From Actinomycetales bacterium (lineage in GTDB: Bacteria > Actinomycetota > Actinomycetes > Actinomycetales > Dermatophilaceae): a stretch of 64,000 nucleotides of DNA. The notes beneath the pieces were generated by a model. The model did not search any database, was not told the DNA's origin, and worked only from the letters and a program-made list of their open reading frames with translations. Shown here in pieces: positions 14,916 through 22,846 of the stretch; position 1 is the stretch's first letter; each line of letters opens with the position of its first letter. Where the stretch lies: assembly GCA_016715285.1 (NCBI GenBank), contig JADKAO010000001.1:248001-312000 (forward strand), in the 5' to 3' direction. A program made the translations under genes and the position numbers.

Positions 14916-17900
14916 GTGGACCGCGCCTCCAGTGCGACTGCGTTGCTTGCTCGGTTGGGTTTCGCCGAGCCTGGCCGCGCCGCCGGGCTGCTCGCCGACC
15001 CCCTGCTGATCGCGGCCCTCGGGGGAGATGCCGACGGGGGGCTCGACCTCGCCGACGCCATGGCCGAGGTCCCCGACCCGGATCTCGCGGCACTGGGGGT
15101 CGTCCGCCTCCTTGAAGCCCTCAAATCTCGGGGTATGCCGTCCGCTGACCTCGCGTCGGTGCTCCGGTCGGCGTCCGCCCGGCGCGATCGAGTCCTGGCC
15201 ACGCTCGGGGGATCGCGGGCACTCGTTGACCACCTGTGCGCTCACCCAGAACACTGGGTTGCCGCTGCCGATGCGACCCAACCCACTGCCGACGAGCTGC
15301 GCGCCTCGCTCGTGACTGCCGTGACCGCAGCGGCGACCGGCCCCGCGGGGCCTACCACGGCATACGACGCCTTGCGGGTTGCCTATCGCCGAGAACTCGT
15401 GCGTATTGCCGCGCTCGATCTCACGAGCCCCGATCCCGTGGTCCACCTGCCGATCGCCGCTGAGTCGCTCGCGCAACTCGCCGAGGCTGCCCTCGAAGCG
15501 GGGCTGGTCATTGCCCGGGACCGCTTCGGACCCGGCCACGAGGATTGTCGACTAGCGATCATCGGCATGGGTAAAACCGGTGGGGGAGAGCTGAATTACG
15601 TCTCCGATGTGGACGTGATCTTTGTCGTGGAGCCCGCTGAGGGGGTCTCTGAAGACCGCGCGCTCACAGTGGGCGCCACTCTCGCCGCAGGTGTCATGAA
15701 GGCCTGCTCGGCCGCGACCCCCGAGGGCACATTGTGGCCAGTCGACGCCGCCCTCAGACCCGAAGGCAAACAGGGGCCGCTCGTGCGCACGATCGCGAGC
15801 CATCGGGCTTATTACGAGCGGTGGGCCAAGACGTGGGAGTTCCAGGCGCTGCTCAAGGCGTGGGTGTCGGCCGGCGACCTGGAGATCGGCATGGCCTACA
15901 AGGCCGCGATCACGCCCTTCATCTGGGGTGCGGCCGGCCGCGAGAATTTCGTCGAAGACGTCCAAGCAATGCGCCGACGGGTCGAAAAGCACGTCCCCAC
16001 AGCCGAATCCGCCCGCCAGCTCAAACTCGGTCCCGGCGGTCTGCGCGACGTCGAGTTCTCGGTCCAGCTGCTGCAACTCGTCCACGGGCGCGGTGATCCA
16101 TCGCTGCGATCGGCGACCACTCTGGAGGCGCTGCAGGCGCTCGCCAAGGGTGGTTACGTCGGTCGGGACGACGCCGCCACACTCGACGAGGCGTATCGCT
16201 TCTTGCGCACCCTTGAGCACCGCATTCAGCTCTACCGCTTGCGGCGGACGCACCTCATGCCGACGGACCCGACCGAACTCCGCATCCTCGGCCGGGCGCT
16301 CGGGCTGCGTACCGATCCGGCCGCCGCGGTTGTGGACGGGTGGCAGTCCCGCGCGCGAGAGGTCCGCCGCATCCATGAGCGGCTGTTCTACCGACCGCTC
16401 CTCGCCGCCGCTGCGCGGCTATCGACCGACGACTCGACCCTCAGCCCCGGTCAGGCGCGAGATCGCCTGGCTGCGTTGGGTTTTCGCGATCCCGCAGGGG
16501 CGATGCGGCACCTGGAGGCGCTCACCGCAGGAGTGTCGCGAAGGGCGTCGATCCAACGCACCTTGTTGCCGGTCATGCTCGGGTGGTTCGCCGACGAGGC
16601 CGACCCTGACGCGGGCCTGCTCGCCTTCCGCCGCGTGAGCGACGAGCTCGGCACCATCCACTGGTACCTCAAGATGTTGCGCGACGAGGGCAGCGCTGCC
16701 GAGCGTCTCGCGCACGTCCTGGGACGCAGCCGGCATGCCGCCGACCTCCTGATCCGCTCGCCGGAGTCGGTGGCGCTCCTCGGCGAGCCGGATGGGCTAC
16801 GCCCGCGATCAGCCGCTGGGTTGGCGGCGACCTTCCTCCGGGCAGCCCGCCGGCACGAGCGGCCGGCGAAAGCGATGACGGCCGTCGCTGGGTTGCGTCG
16901 CCAGGAGATCGTGCGCATCGTCCTCGCTGATCTCGTGGGGGAACTCGATGTTGTTGGGGTGGGGTCAGCCCTCGCCGATATCGCCGCTGCCACGATCGGT
17001 GCCGCCCTTGACGTCGCCCAACGGGTGGTCGCCGAGCGCAGCCCCGACGGGCTCGGGGTCGACATGATCATCGTCGGCATGGGCAGCCTGGGCGGGTCCG
17101 AAATGGGCTACACCTCAGACGCTGACGTCCTCGTGGTGCACGAATGCCACGAAGGGGTCGAGGAGTCCGTGGGGCAGCGCGAGGCGATTGCGGTGGTCCA
17201 AGAGCTCATCCGCTTGCTCGGCTCCGCGGGGCCAGATGGCCTCACGCTCGACTTGGACCTTCGACCCGAAGGCAAGAACGGCCCGCTCTCGCGCAGCCTC
17301 ACCGCGTATGCCGCGTACTACGAGCGCTGGGCCCTGACGTGGGAGTTCCAGGCGCTGTTGCGGGCGCGCCCTATCGCTGGCCCGAGCGAGCTCGCTGAGC
17401 GCTTCTTTGCCCTCGTCGATCCGTTGCGTTGGCCGGAAGATGGTCTCAACGCCACCCAGGTGCGCGATATCCGCACGATGAAGGCCCGGGTTGAAGCCGA
17501 GCGGTTGCCCCGCGGTGCTGACCCTCGCACTCACCTCAAGCTCGGGCGCGGTGGCTTGGCTGACATCGAGTGGACGGTGCAGCTGCTCCAGCTCCAGCAC
17601 GCCCACTCGGAGGTGTCGCTGCGGACGACGAATACACCGGCTGGGCTGAGCGCAGCGCGGGCTGCCGGGCTGATCTCGTCAGAACAGGCTGACATGTTGG
17701 ACAATGCCTGGGATTCAGCTGCGCGGCTGCGCAACGCGACCCTTCTCTGGCGAGGGCGCGCCGGCGATGCCGTGCCCGGGGATGCGCGTGACGCGGACGG
17801 AGTCGGCCGGATCGTAGGTCGCGATGCTGGGCTGGGCGCGTCATTGACCGAGGCTTACCTCCGGAGTGCACGGCGCGCCCGTCGAGTGGTGGAGTCGGTC

Positions 17901-17918
17901 TTTTACGGTCGCGAGTAG
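14916..17918 (+). CDS. glnE: Bifunctional glutamine synthetase adenylyltransferase/deadenylylase
   Basis: This 1000-residue enzyme controls glutamine synthetase by adding or removing AMP on a conserved tyrosine. It has two nucleotidyltransferase domains: the N-terminal one with GMGKTGGGELNYVSDVDVIF near residue 215 and the C-terminal one with GMGSLGGSEMGYTSDADVL near residue 720. Each is followed by a helical domain holding KLGPGGLRDVEFSVQLLQL and KLGRGGLADIEWTVQLLQL respectively. The start is GTG. It lies directly after glnA2, while its likely substrate glnA1 (22847-24271) retains the LYELPPEE adenylylation-site motif. Its length matches actinobacterial GlnE. Confidence 0.97.
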   Translation: MDRASSATALLARLGFAEPGRAAGLLADPLLIAALGGDADGGLDLADAMAEVPDPDLAALGVVRLLEALKSRGMPSADLASVLRSASARRDRVLATLGGSRALVDHLCAHPEHWVAAADATQPTADELRASLVTAVTAAATGPAGPTTAYDALRVAYRRELVRIAALDLTSPDPVVHLPIAAESLAQLAEAALEAGLVIARDRFGPGHEDCRLAIIGMGKTGGGELNYVSDVDVIFVVEPAEGVSEDRALTVGATLAAGVMKACSAATPEGTLWPVDAALRPEGKQGPLVRTIASHRAYYERWAKTWEFQALLKAWVSAGDLEIGMAYKAAITPFIWGAAGRENFVEDVQAMRRRVEKHVPTAESARQLKLGPGGLRDVEFSVQLLQLVHGRGDPSLRSATTLEALQALAKGGYVGRDDAATLDEAYRFLRTLEHRIQLYRLRRTHLMPTDPTELRILGRALGLRTDPAAAVVDGWQSRAREVRRIHERLFYRPLLAAAARLSTDDSTLSPGQARDRLAALGFRDPAGAMRHLEALTAGVSRRASIQRTLLPVMLGWFADEADPDAGLLAFRRVSDELGTIHWYLKMLRDEGSAAERLAHVLGRSRHAADLLIRSPESVALLGEPDGLRPRSAAGLAATFLRAARRHERPAKAMTAVAGLRRQEIVRIVLADLVGELDVVGVGSALADIAAATIGAALDVAQRVVAERSPDGLGVDMIIVGMGSLGGSEMGYTSDADVLVVHECHEGVEESVGQREAIAVVQELIRLLGSAGPDGLTLDLDLRPEGKNGPLSRSLTAYAAYYERWALTWEFQALLRARPIAGPSELAERFFALVDPLRWPEDGLNATQVRDIRTMKARVEAERLPRGADPRTHLKLGRGGLADIEWTVQLLQLQHAHSEVSLRTTNTPAGLSAARAAGLISSEQADMLDNAWDSAARLRNATLLWRGRAGDAVPGDARDADGVGRIVGRDAGLGASLTEAYLRSARRARRVVESVFYGRE

Positions 17919-18018
17919 CGCTCTGCGGGCCATGTCGCCAGGGCCGATGGTCTCACCACGCTAATCCGCGTGTGGCGTACGGTTGGTCGCTGCCGCCGAA
18001 TGTGGTTCCCTTGCCCTC

Positions 18019-18669
18019 GTGACAGTCACCGTCTTCCTGCTCGATGATCACGAAATTGTCCGGCGCGGGCTCCGCGAGTTGCTCGAGTTGTCTGGCGATA
18101 TCGAGGTGATTGGTGAGTCCGGCTCGGCACAAGAGGCCGAGCGACGCATCCCTGCGCTGCGCCCAGCCGTGTCTGTCCTCGACGCGCGGTTGCCCGACGG
18201 GTCCGGCATTGATGTATGCCGTGCCATCCGGGCCGTCGACCCCGGCCTCCGGGCTCTCATCCTCACCTCTTACGACGACGACCAGGCGTTGCGGGCAGCG
18301 ATCCTCGCCGGGGCAGCTGGCTATGTCCTCAAAGACATCAAGGGCAACGACCTCGTCGAGGCCATCCGCCGCGTCGCCGCAGGCGAATCGCTCATTGCGT
18401 CCGATGTCGTCGCACGGGTCCGCACCAGCATGGGCGAGGCGAGCGTCGACCCGAGGTTGCGGTCGTTGACGCCCCAGGAACGCCGGATCCTCGAGCACAT
18501 CGCCGAGGGTCTGACCAACCGGCAAATCGCCGACGGCATGTTCCTCGCCGAGAAGACAGTCAAGAACTATGTGACCTCAATCTTGGACAAACTCGGGATG
18601 GACAGCCGCACCCAAGCAGCGGTGTATGCCGCGACTCACCCGACGCGCACCAGGCCCAACCGGCACTAG
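18019..18669 (+). CDS. DevR/DosR-like NarL-family response regulator
   Basis: A 216-residue regulator: receiver domain 1-120 with DDHEIVRRGL, the phospho-acceptor Asp in SVLDARLPDG, Thr/Ser in ILTSYDDD and Lys in YVLKDIKGNDL, then a LuxR-type HTH (LTPQERRILEHIAEGLTNRQ, EKTVKNYVTSIL). The sequence resembles mycobacterial DevR, including the GMDSRTQAAVYAA end. DevR proteins respond to hypoxia, NO or CO through a GAF sensor kinase; one is encoded at 19221-20810. The start is GTG at 18019, without an obvious ribosome binding site. A 100-bp gap after glnE holds no clear element. Confidence 0.9.
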   Translation: MTVTVFLLDDHEIVRRGLRELLELSGDIEVIGESGSAQEAERRIPALRPAVSVLDARLPDGSGIDVCRAIRAVDPGLRALILTSYDDDQALRAAILAGAAGYVLKDIKGNDLVEAIRRVAAGESLIASDVVARVRTSMGEASVDPRLRSLTPQERRILEHIAEGLTNRQIADGMFLAEKTVKNYVTSILDKLGMDSRTQAAVYAATHPTRTRPNRH

Positions 18670-18675
18670 CGGCCT

Positions 18676-18695
18676 TTGGGGACCTTTGGCCCTGC
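18676..18695 (+). promoter_or_regulatory. Candidate DevR/DosR-type box upstream of the stress-protein gene
   Basis: TTGGGGACCTTTGGCCCTGC matches the mycobacterial DosR consensus TTSGGGACTWWAGTCCCSAA at 14 of 20 positions. The left half is nearly perfect and the inverted GGGAC/GNCCC core is kept. It lies 33 bp before the GTG of a universal-stress-like gene, a classic DosR target. A second short palindrome, GTCCG-T-CGGAC, is at about 18709-18719. Confidence 0.42.
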
Positions 18696-18727
18696 CGTGC
18701 TCATAAGGTCCGTCGGACGATGCTGGC

Positions 18728-19150
18728 GTGAGCATCGTGCGATCGCGCACCGCGATTTCGTACATGCCCGGTCCGACGGGGGATGTCGTAGCCGGGCTGC
18801 TCAACGATGGCCGAGCCGAACGCGTTGCCCGCGTCGCCGTTGATGAAGCCCTGCGTCGAGGAGCTCGCCTGCGGTTCATTCAAGTTGTCGAAGCTGGCCT
18901 GAGCCCTGACGAGATCGCTGACGCTGACCAGGCCACATTCCGCGCAGCCGTGCGGGCGCTACGCGGCTTTCGAGGGATCCCGTGCCGTTTCGAGGTCGTG
19001 ACCGGCGATCCCACCGCGATGCTCGTCGAACTCGCCCACTCCGCGAGCGCGCTCATCGTCGGTGAAGGCGAGCACGACGAGGGACTCGCCGACCGCATCC
19101 GGGTGCTCGCAGACTGCCCCGTCGTCACGGTGCCTCCACTCGTCGCCTGA
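18728..19150 (+). CDS. Universal-stress-protein-like protein
   Basis: A 140-residue alpha/beta protein with a UspA-like pattern: ERVARVAVDEALRRGARLRFIQV (strand-helix-strand), a middle helix, and LVELAHSASALIVGEGEHD followed by LADCPVVTVPP, which matches the usual end of a Usp domain (APCPVLVV). The ATP-binding G-2x-G-9x-G(S/T) signature is not intact, so it may be a non-ATP-binding form. It sits between the response regulator and its presumed sensor kinase, under a candidate DevR box, which suggests hypoxia or redox stress induction. The start is GTG at 18728. Confidence 0.65.
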   Translation: MSIVRSRTAISYMPGPTGDVVAGLLNDGRAERVARVAVDEALRRGARLRFIQVVEAGLSPDEIADADQATFRAAVRALRGFRGIPCRFEVVTGDPTAMLVELAHSASALIVGEGEHDEGLADRIRVLADCPVVTVPPLVA

Positions 19151-19220
19151 CCTCGTATTACGCGCTCCCCCCGGGTGGCGAGCTCGGCTCTGACCCGCGA
19201 CTCGGCATACCATCGCTGAC

Positions 19221-20810
19221 GTGCATTCCTCGTCGCTCCTGCAGCTGCCGCGATCCACAGACGCAGTTGCCGTTTTGCTCGACGCGGTGCTGGCCGTGGG
19301 CAGCGACCTCGACCTCGACGCCGTGATGCCGCGCTTGGTCCGCAGCGCCTGCGCGATGGTGGGGGCCAGGTATGGCCGCCTCGACGTCATCAACGACGCG
19401 GGCCTTGAGGTCATGGCTGCAGGTACCGACGCAGATTATGGCGCCGACGGGGAGCCGGCCACCGCAGTCGGGTCGGGAGGCGCGGGCCACGACAACCGTC
19501 CCGAGATGGACGTGCCTGTTGTCGTGCGGGGCCGGGTCTTTGGTCGTTTGCACCTTGCCGAAAAGGTTGGGGGACTGGACTTTACGGACGAGGACCAGGC
19601 ACTTGTCGTGGCGCTTGCGGGTGCTGCCGGGATGGCGATCGACAACGCCCGGATGTTCGAGATGACCCGGCGTCAGCAGCAGTGGTCCGAGGCCTTGTCG
19701 TGGATGAGCCAGGCGTTGCTCTCGGGCCAGGACCAGCGCGAGGCGTTGGGTCTACTGGTCGAAAAGGCTTCTGCCGCAGCCGAAGCCGATCTCGCCGCGG
19801 TAGCACTGGCGGGCGAAGACGGCGTGCTCGTGATTGAGGCGGCGACCGGCCGCAATGCGAGTGCTCGCGCGATCGTCGGTACCCCACTCACCGAACCGCA
19901 CTGGGTCGCGGTGCTCGAGAGCGGCGAACCCCTCCTGCTGAGCTCGCATGAGGGCGAAACCGCCGCCGACCCCTCGGCCGGGCTCCTTCGTGAGGCGGGT
20001 GGGCTCTCGGCCCACGGCCAAACGGCGGTCGTGCCCATGAGCGTCGGCTCTGGGAGTGTCGGCCTGCTGGTGGTGGGCTGGACAGGGGAAGGTAGCAGCG
20101 TCGCCTTCGCGGCCGCAGAACCGCTCAAGCAGTATGCCGACCAGGCCGCCTTGAGTCTGACGGCCGCGACAGCTCAGCGCGACCGGGCTCGGATGGGGGT
20201 GCTCGAGGACAGGGAGCGGATTGCCCGTGACATGCACGATGTCGTGATTCAGCGGCTCTTTGCCACCGGGCTTGGTCTGCAGTCAGCGGCTCGCGTCGCT
20301 GGCCATCCCTATGTTCAGACGCGACTCGCCGAGGCGGTTGACGAGCTCGACCTCGCCATCAAAGAGATCCGTCGCATGATTTTTGCTCTCCACCAGCCGG
20401 ATTCGCTCCCGCTCGATCAGGAGGTGCGTGAGTTGGTGGCCGGGTTTAGTGGTCCGCTGGGTTTCACGCCTGTGGTGGCGGTCCATGGTCGGATGGAATC
20501 GGTGAGCGAAGACCTGCGGATGGATCTGTTGGCTGTGGTCCGCGAGGCCCTCTCCAATGTCGCTCGGCACGCCCAAGCCCACCGCGCCATGGTGGAGCTT
20601 GTCGTCGACGAGAGCTCGGTGCGCCTGTCGATTGAGGATGACGGGGTCGGTTACGTCGAGTCCGGGCGTCGCAGCGGGCTTGGCAATATCCACGATCGCG
20701 CGGCCCACCACGGCGGGGAGTTCTTCATCGTGTCGCCCGTCGGCGTGCTCGGCGGGACCCGGCTGGACTGGGACGTCCCGTTGTCGTCGGGCGAATCCGT
20801 CTACTCCTGA
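19221..20810 (+). CDS. DevS/DosT-like GAF sensor histidine kinase
   Basis: A 529-residue cytoplasmic kinase without membrane segments. Two GAF domains (about 15-145 and 165-320) precede a HisKA_3 dimerisation domain with the phospho-acceptor in RERIARDMHDVVIQRLF and an HATPase domain with VREALSNVARHAQAH and IEDDGVGYVES. This is the DevS/DosT architecture. In mycobacteria the first GAF carries heme on a histidine about ten residues before the VPVRVRDEVFG strand. Here the equivalent strand (VPVVVRGRVFGRLHLAEK) is preceded by a shortened loop, GHDNRPEMD, so the heme pocket is not assured. The start is GTG at 19221. The partner is the regulator at 18019-18669. Confidence 0.87.
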   Translation: MHSSSLLQLPRSTDAVAVLLDAVLAVGSDLDLDAVMPRLVRSACAMVGARYGRLDVINDAGLEVMAAGTDADYGADGEPATAVGSGGAGHDNRPEMDVPVVVRGRVFGRLHLAEKVGGLDFTDEDQALVVALAGAAGMAIDNARMFEMTRRQQQWSEALSWMSQALLSGQDQREALGLLVEKASAAAEADLAAVALAGEDGVLVIEAATGRNASARAIVGTPLTEPHWVAVLESGEPLLLSSHEGETAADPSAGLLREAGGLSAHGQTAVVPMSVGSGSVGLLVVGWTGEGSSVAFAAAEPLKQYADQAALSLTAATAQRDRARMGVLEDRERIARDMHDVVIQRLFATGLGLQSAARVAGHPYVQTRLAEAVDELDLAIKEIRRMIFALHQPDSLPLDQEVRELVAGFSGPLGFTPVVAVHGRMESVSEDLRMDLLAVVREALSNVARHAQAHRAMVELVVDESSVRLSIEDDGVGYVESGRRSGLGNIHDRAAHHGGEFFIVSPVGVLGGTRLDWDVPLSSGESVYS

Positions 20811-20814
20811 GCGA

Positions 20815-20840
20815 ACGGCATACCTCCGGGGGTATGCCGT
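20815..20840. terminator. Hairpin made of two inverted octamer copies
   Basis: ACGGCATACC (20815-20824) and GGTATGCCGT (20831-20840) form a perfect 10-bp stem with a 6-base loop between the kinase stop (20810) and the rhodanese start (20853). Each arm contains one copy of the window-wide octamer (20816-20823, 20832-20839). There is no U-tract, but the position fits a terminator. Confidence 0.6.
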
Positions 20841-20852
20841 AGACTTCCGGCC

Positions 20853-21347
20853 ATGTCCCCGTCTCGCCGTCCAGCCCCCGCGCCGCGAAGCGCTCGCGCC
20901 ACCCGAGCCGTTGCGCTCGCGGCCGCCGCAGTCTTCTCCATGTCCTTCGTCGCGACTGGGTGTAGCAGCTCCGCGGGCACCGGTTCCGGCTCGCTGGCGG
21001 CGGCCACACCCGCAGCCGCTGCGCCGGCGTCTGGGGCGACCCTGTCGGCGAGCGAGTTCGCCGCGGCGATGGCCCGACCGGGCACGGTCATCCTTGACGT
21101 GCGCACCCCGGCGGAGTTCGCGAGCGGGCATCTCGCGGGCGCAAAGAATGTCGACTTCGAGGCCGCTGGCTTCCGCGACGCGATCAAGGCGCTCGCCAAG
21201 GACGTCCCGTATGCCGTCTACTGCCACAGCGGGAATCGATCTGCGCAAGCCTTGGCGGTCATGAAAGAACTCGGCTTCACTGGCGCCTACCACCTCGGTG
21301 GCGGGGTCGGCGCATGGACCGCCGCTGGCGGCACCCTCGTCAAGTAG
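20853..21347 (+). CDS. Rhodanese-domain lipoprotein
   Basis: A 164-residue exported protein. The N-terminus is basic, followed by a hydrophobic stretch and the lipobox FVATGC with the modified cysteine near residue 36. An Ala/Ser/Gly linker leads to a single rhodanese domain with ILDVRTPAEFASGHLAGAKN (CH2A-like) and the active-site loop YCHSGNRSAQAL, with a catalytic Cys. It could carry out sulfur transfer or thiol chemistry outside the membrane; the substrate is unknown. It is transcribed with the DMT permease downstream. Confidence 0.88.
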   Translation: MSPSRRPAPAPRSARATRAVALAAAAVFSMSFVATGCSSSAGTGSGSLAAATPAAAAPASGATLSASEFAAAMARPGTVILDVRTPAEFASGHLAGAKNVDFEAAGFRDAIKALAKDVPYAVYCHSGNRSAQALAVMKELGFTGAYHLGGGVGAWTAAGGTLVK

Positions 21348-21384
21348 CCCTCCGAGCGGGGGAGCGACGCTAGGGTCTAGCTCC

Positions 21385-22296
21385 GTGACCACCACGCGAC
21401 GACTCCATCTCGATACTCGCGCGGTCGTCCTTGTGGTGTTGTGCGCCGTCGTATGGGGCCTCGGTCAAGTCGCGTCCAAGGTCGCCTTGGCGCAAATCCC
21501 TCCGCTCACCCAAGGCGGTCTGCGATCGCTCGGGGCAGGAGTCCTGGTGCTGATGTGGGCCAAGCGGCGCGGCATACCGCTCACTGCTCGTGACGGAACG
21601 TGGAAGCCCGGGCTGCTCGCCGGGGTCCTATTTGCCGCGGAGTTCGCCTGCATCTATCTCGCGCTGGGGTACACCACGGTCGGGCGGATGACCGTGTTCC
21701 TCTACCTCGCGCCCTTTGTCGTCGCCGGAGGGATGGCGTTTATCGCCCGCTCCGAGCGCCTCGGTGGGGTCGGGCTCTTTGGCCTCATCCTGGCGTTTCT
21801 CGGTGTGGCAGTGGCTTTTTCAGAGGGCTTCACGTCCCACACAGCCCTCCCGAACCAATGGCTCGGTGACCTGCTCGGCCTTCTCGCCGCGATTGGCTGG
21901 GGAGCGACCACGCTGGTGATCCGGGGCTCGACGCTGAGTTCGGCGCCGCCGGCCAAGACTTTGCTGTATCAACTCGCGATCTCCGGTGTGGGGTTGACTG
22001 CGCTTGGGCTGCTGACCGAGCGGCCGGTCCCGTGGCCGCTCACTGGGCAGGTCGCGGTCGCCCTCGCCTTCCAGATCCTCATCGTGGGGTCGACGAGTTA
22101 CCTCGTGTGGTTCTGGCTCGTGAGTGTGTATGCCGCCCCGCGCCTGTCCGCGTTCACCCTCCTCACGCCGGTGGTCGCGCTGGTGGTGGGGGCCGTCTGG
22201 CTTGCCGAACCCCTCACTGGGCGGCTGCTCATCGCCCTCGCGGCGGTCTGCGGCGGGTTGATTGCTGTCAACTATCGACCGCGAGCCGCACGCTGA
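21385..22296 (+). CDS. DMT-family permease (two EamA domains)
   Basis: A 303-residue integral membrane protein with about ten hydrophobic segments arranged as two EamA repeats: first VVLVVLCAVVWGLGQVASKV onward, second LGDLLGLLAAIGWGATTLVI onward. This is the usual drug/metabolite exporter layout, and EamA members export amino acids or other metabolites; the substrate cannot be predicted. GTG at 21385 is chosen because the frame upstream overlaps the rhodanese gene. An octamer copy at 21570-21577 encodes R-G-I-P with a rare ATA isoleucine codon. Confidence 0.87.
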   Translation: MTTTRRLHLDTRAVVLVVLCAVVWGLGQVASKVALAQIPPLTQGGLRSLGAGVLVLMWAKRRGIPLTARDGTWKPGLLAGVLFAAEFACIYLALGYTTVGRMTVFLYLAPFVVAGGMAFIARSERLGGVGLFGLILAFLGVAVAFSEGFTSHTALPNQWLGDLLGLLAAIGWGATTLVIRGSTLSSAPPAKTLLYQLAISGVGLTALGLLTERPVPWPLTGQVAVALAFQILIVGSTSYLVWFWLVSVYAAPRLSAFTLLTPVVALVVGAVWLAEPLTGRLLIALAAVCGGLIAVNYRPRAAR

Positions 22297-22341
22297 CGTG
22301 TTGCCGGGCTGGTTCGCGGGGGTTCGGGGCACAATCAGGTC

Positions 22342-22632
22342 ATGACCGACGAAGTTCCCGTCGAGCACGTTCCAGGCTGCTCACTCGACCCCGTTTATTG
22401 GTTCCGGCACGCGATCGCCTCGACCGCTCGGCTTGCCTTGCACGACTCCGACCGCACTCAATACGACCAACTCGCGGCTGGGTCACTGCTAGACACGCTG
22501 GGGCTGCTTGCTGAACTTCCCGAATGGGGCGACGTCACCCTCCGCGAGGTGGCTCGTCAGGCGACGCTCATGAGCGATGACATCTTTTTCGGCATGTGCA
22601 CCTGCGGCGCCGCCCGCAAGCCCGTCGACTAA
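22342..22632 (+). CDS. Small conserved-type protein of unknown function
   Basis: A 96-residue acidic protein that I do not recognise. It begins MTDEVPVEHVPGCSLD, has a central helical part (YWFRHAIASTARLALHD, GSLLDTLGLLAELPEWG), and ends with GMCTCGAARKPVD. Its three cysteines (one near residue 13, two in MCTCG) could bind a metal. Codon use is like that of its neighbours. It follows the DMT gene by 45 bp and precedes a hairpin-rich convergent intergenic region. Confidence 0.6.
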   Translation: MTDEVPVEHVPGCSLDPVYWFRHAIASTARLALHDSDRTQYDQLAAGSLLDTLGLLAELPEWGDVTLREVARQATLMSDDIFFGMCTCGAARKPVD

Positions 22633-22675
22633 CCGTCGGTTTGTCTTAGGACTCAAGCAATGGGAGGGCACAAAC

Positions 22676-22702
22676 GCAGGCTTCCCGGCCCGTGAAGCCT
22701 GC
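22676..22702. terminator. Hairpin in the convergent intergenic region before glnA1
   Basis: GCAGGCTT (22676-22683) pairs with AAGCCTGC (22695-22702) across an 11-base loop, 44 bp after the stop of the small upstream gene. A short pyrimidine-rich stretch (CTGCCCTTTC) follows. It is probably the terminator for the plus-strand genes. Confidence 0.5.
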
Positions 22703-22771
22703 ATATCTGCCCTTTCACTGGGTGAGAGCGGGGCAGGCGGGGTGTTCGGGGTGTTCGGGAACCACAGACAC

Positions 22772-22812
22772 AGGTATGCCGTGCCACCCTGACGGGGCGA
22801 CACGGCATACCT
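22772..22812. terminator. Bidirectional hairpin built from two inverted octamer copies
   Basis: AGGTATGCCGTG (22772-22783) and CACGGCATACCT (22801-22812) form a perfect 12-bp stem with a 17-base loop that has its own CCCTGACGGGG pairing. It lies between two convergent genes, 35 bp from the glnA1 stop codon, so it can serve both. Both arms hold an octamer copy (22774-22781, 22803-22810). Confidence 0.65.
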
Positions 22813-22846
22813 CGTGCTTGTGAGCGCTTTTGGCTCCTAGCGGGGC

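Noticed and set aside
14085..15539. 484-codon minus-strand frame opposite glnA2/glnE
   Set aside because: Antisense to two well-conserved genes, with no domain or ribosome site; long shadow frames are normal at this GC content.
20283..21395. 370-codon minus-strand frame across the kinase and rhodanese genes
   Set aside because: Low-complexity Arg/Gly product crossing a terminator-like hairpin; plus-strand genes have clear motifs.
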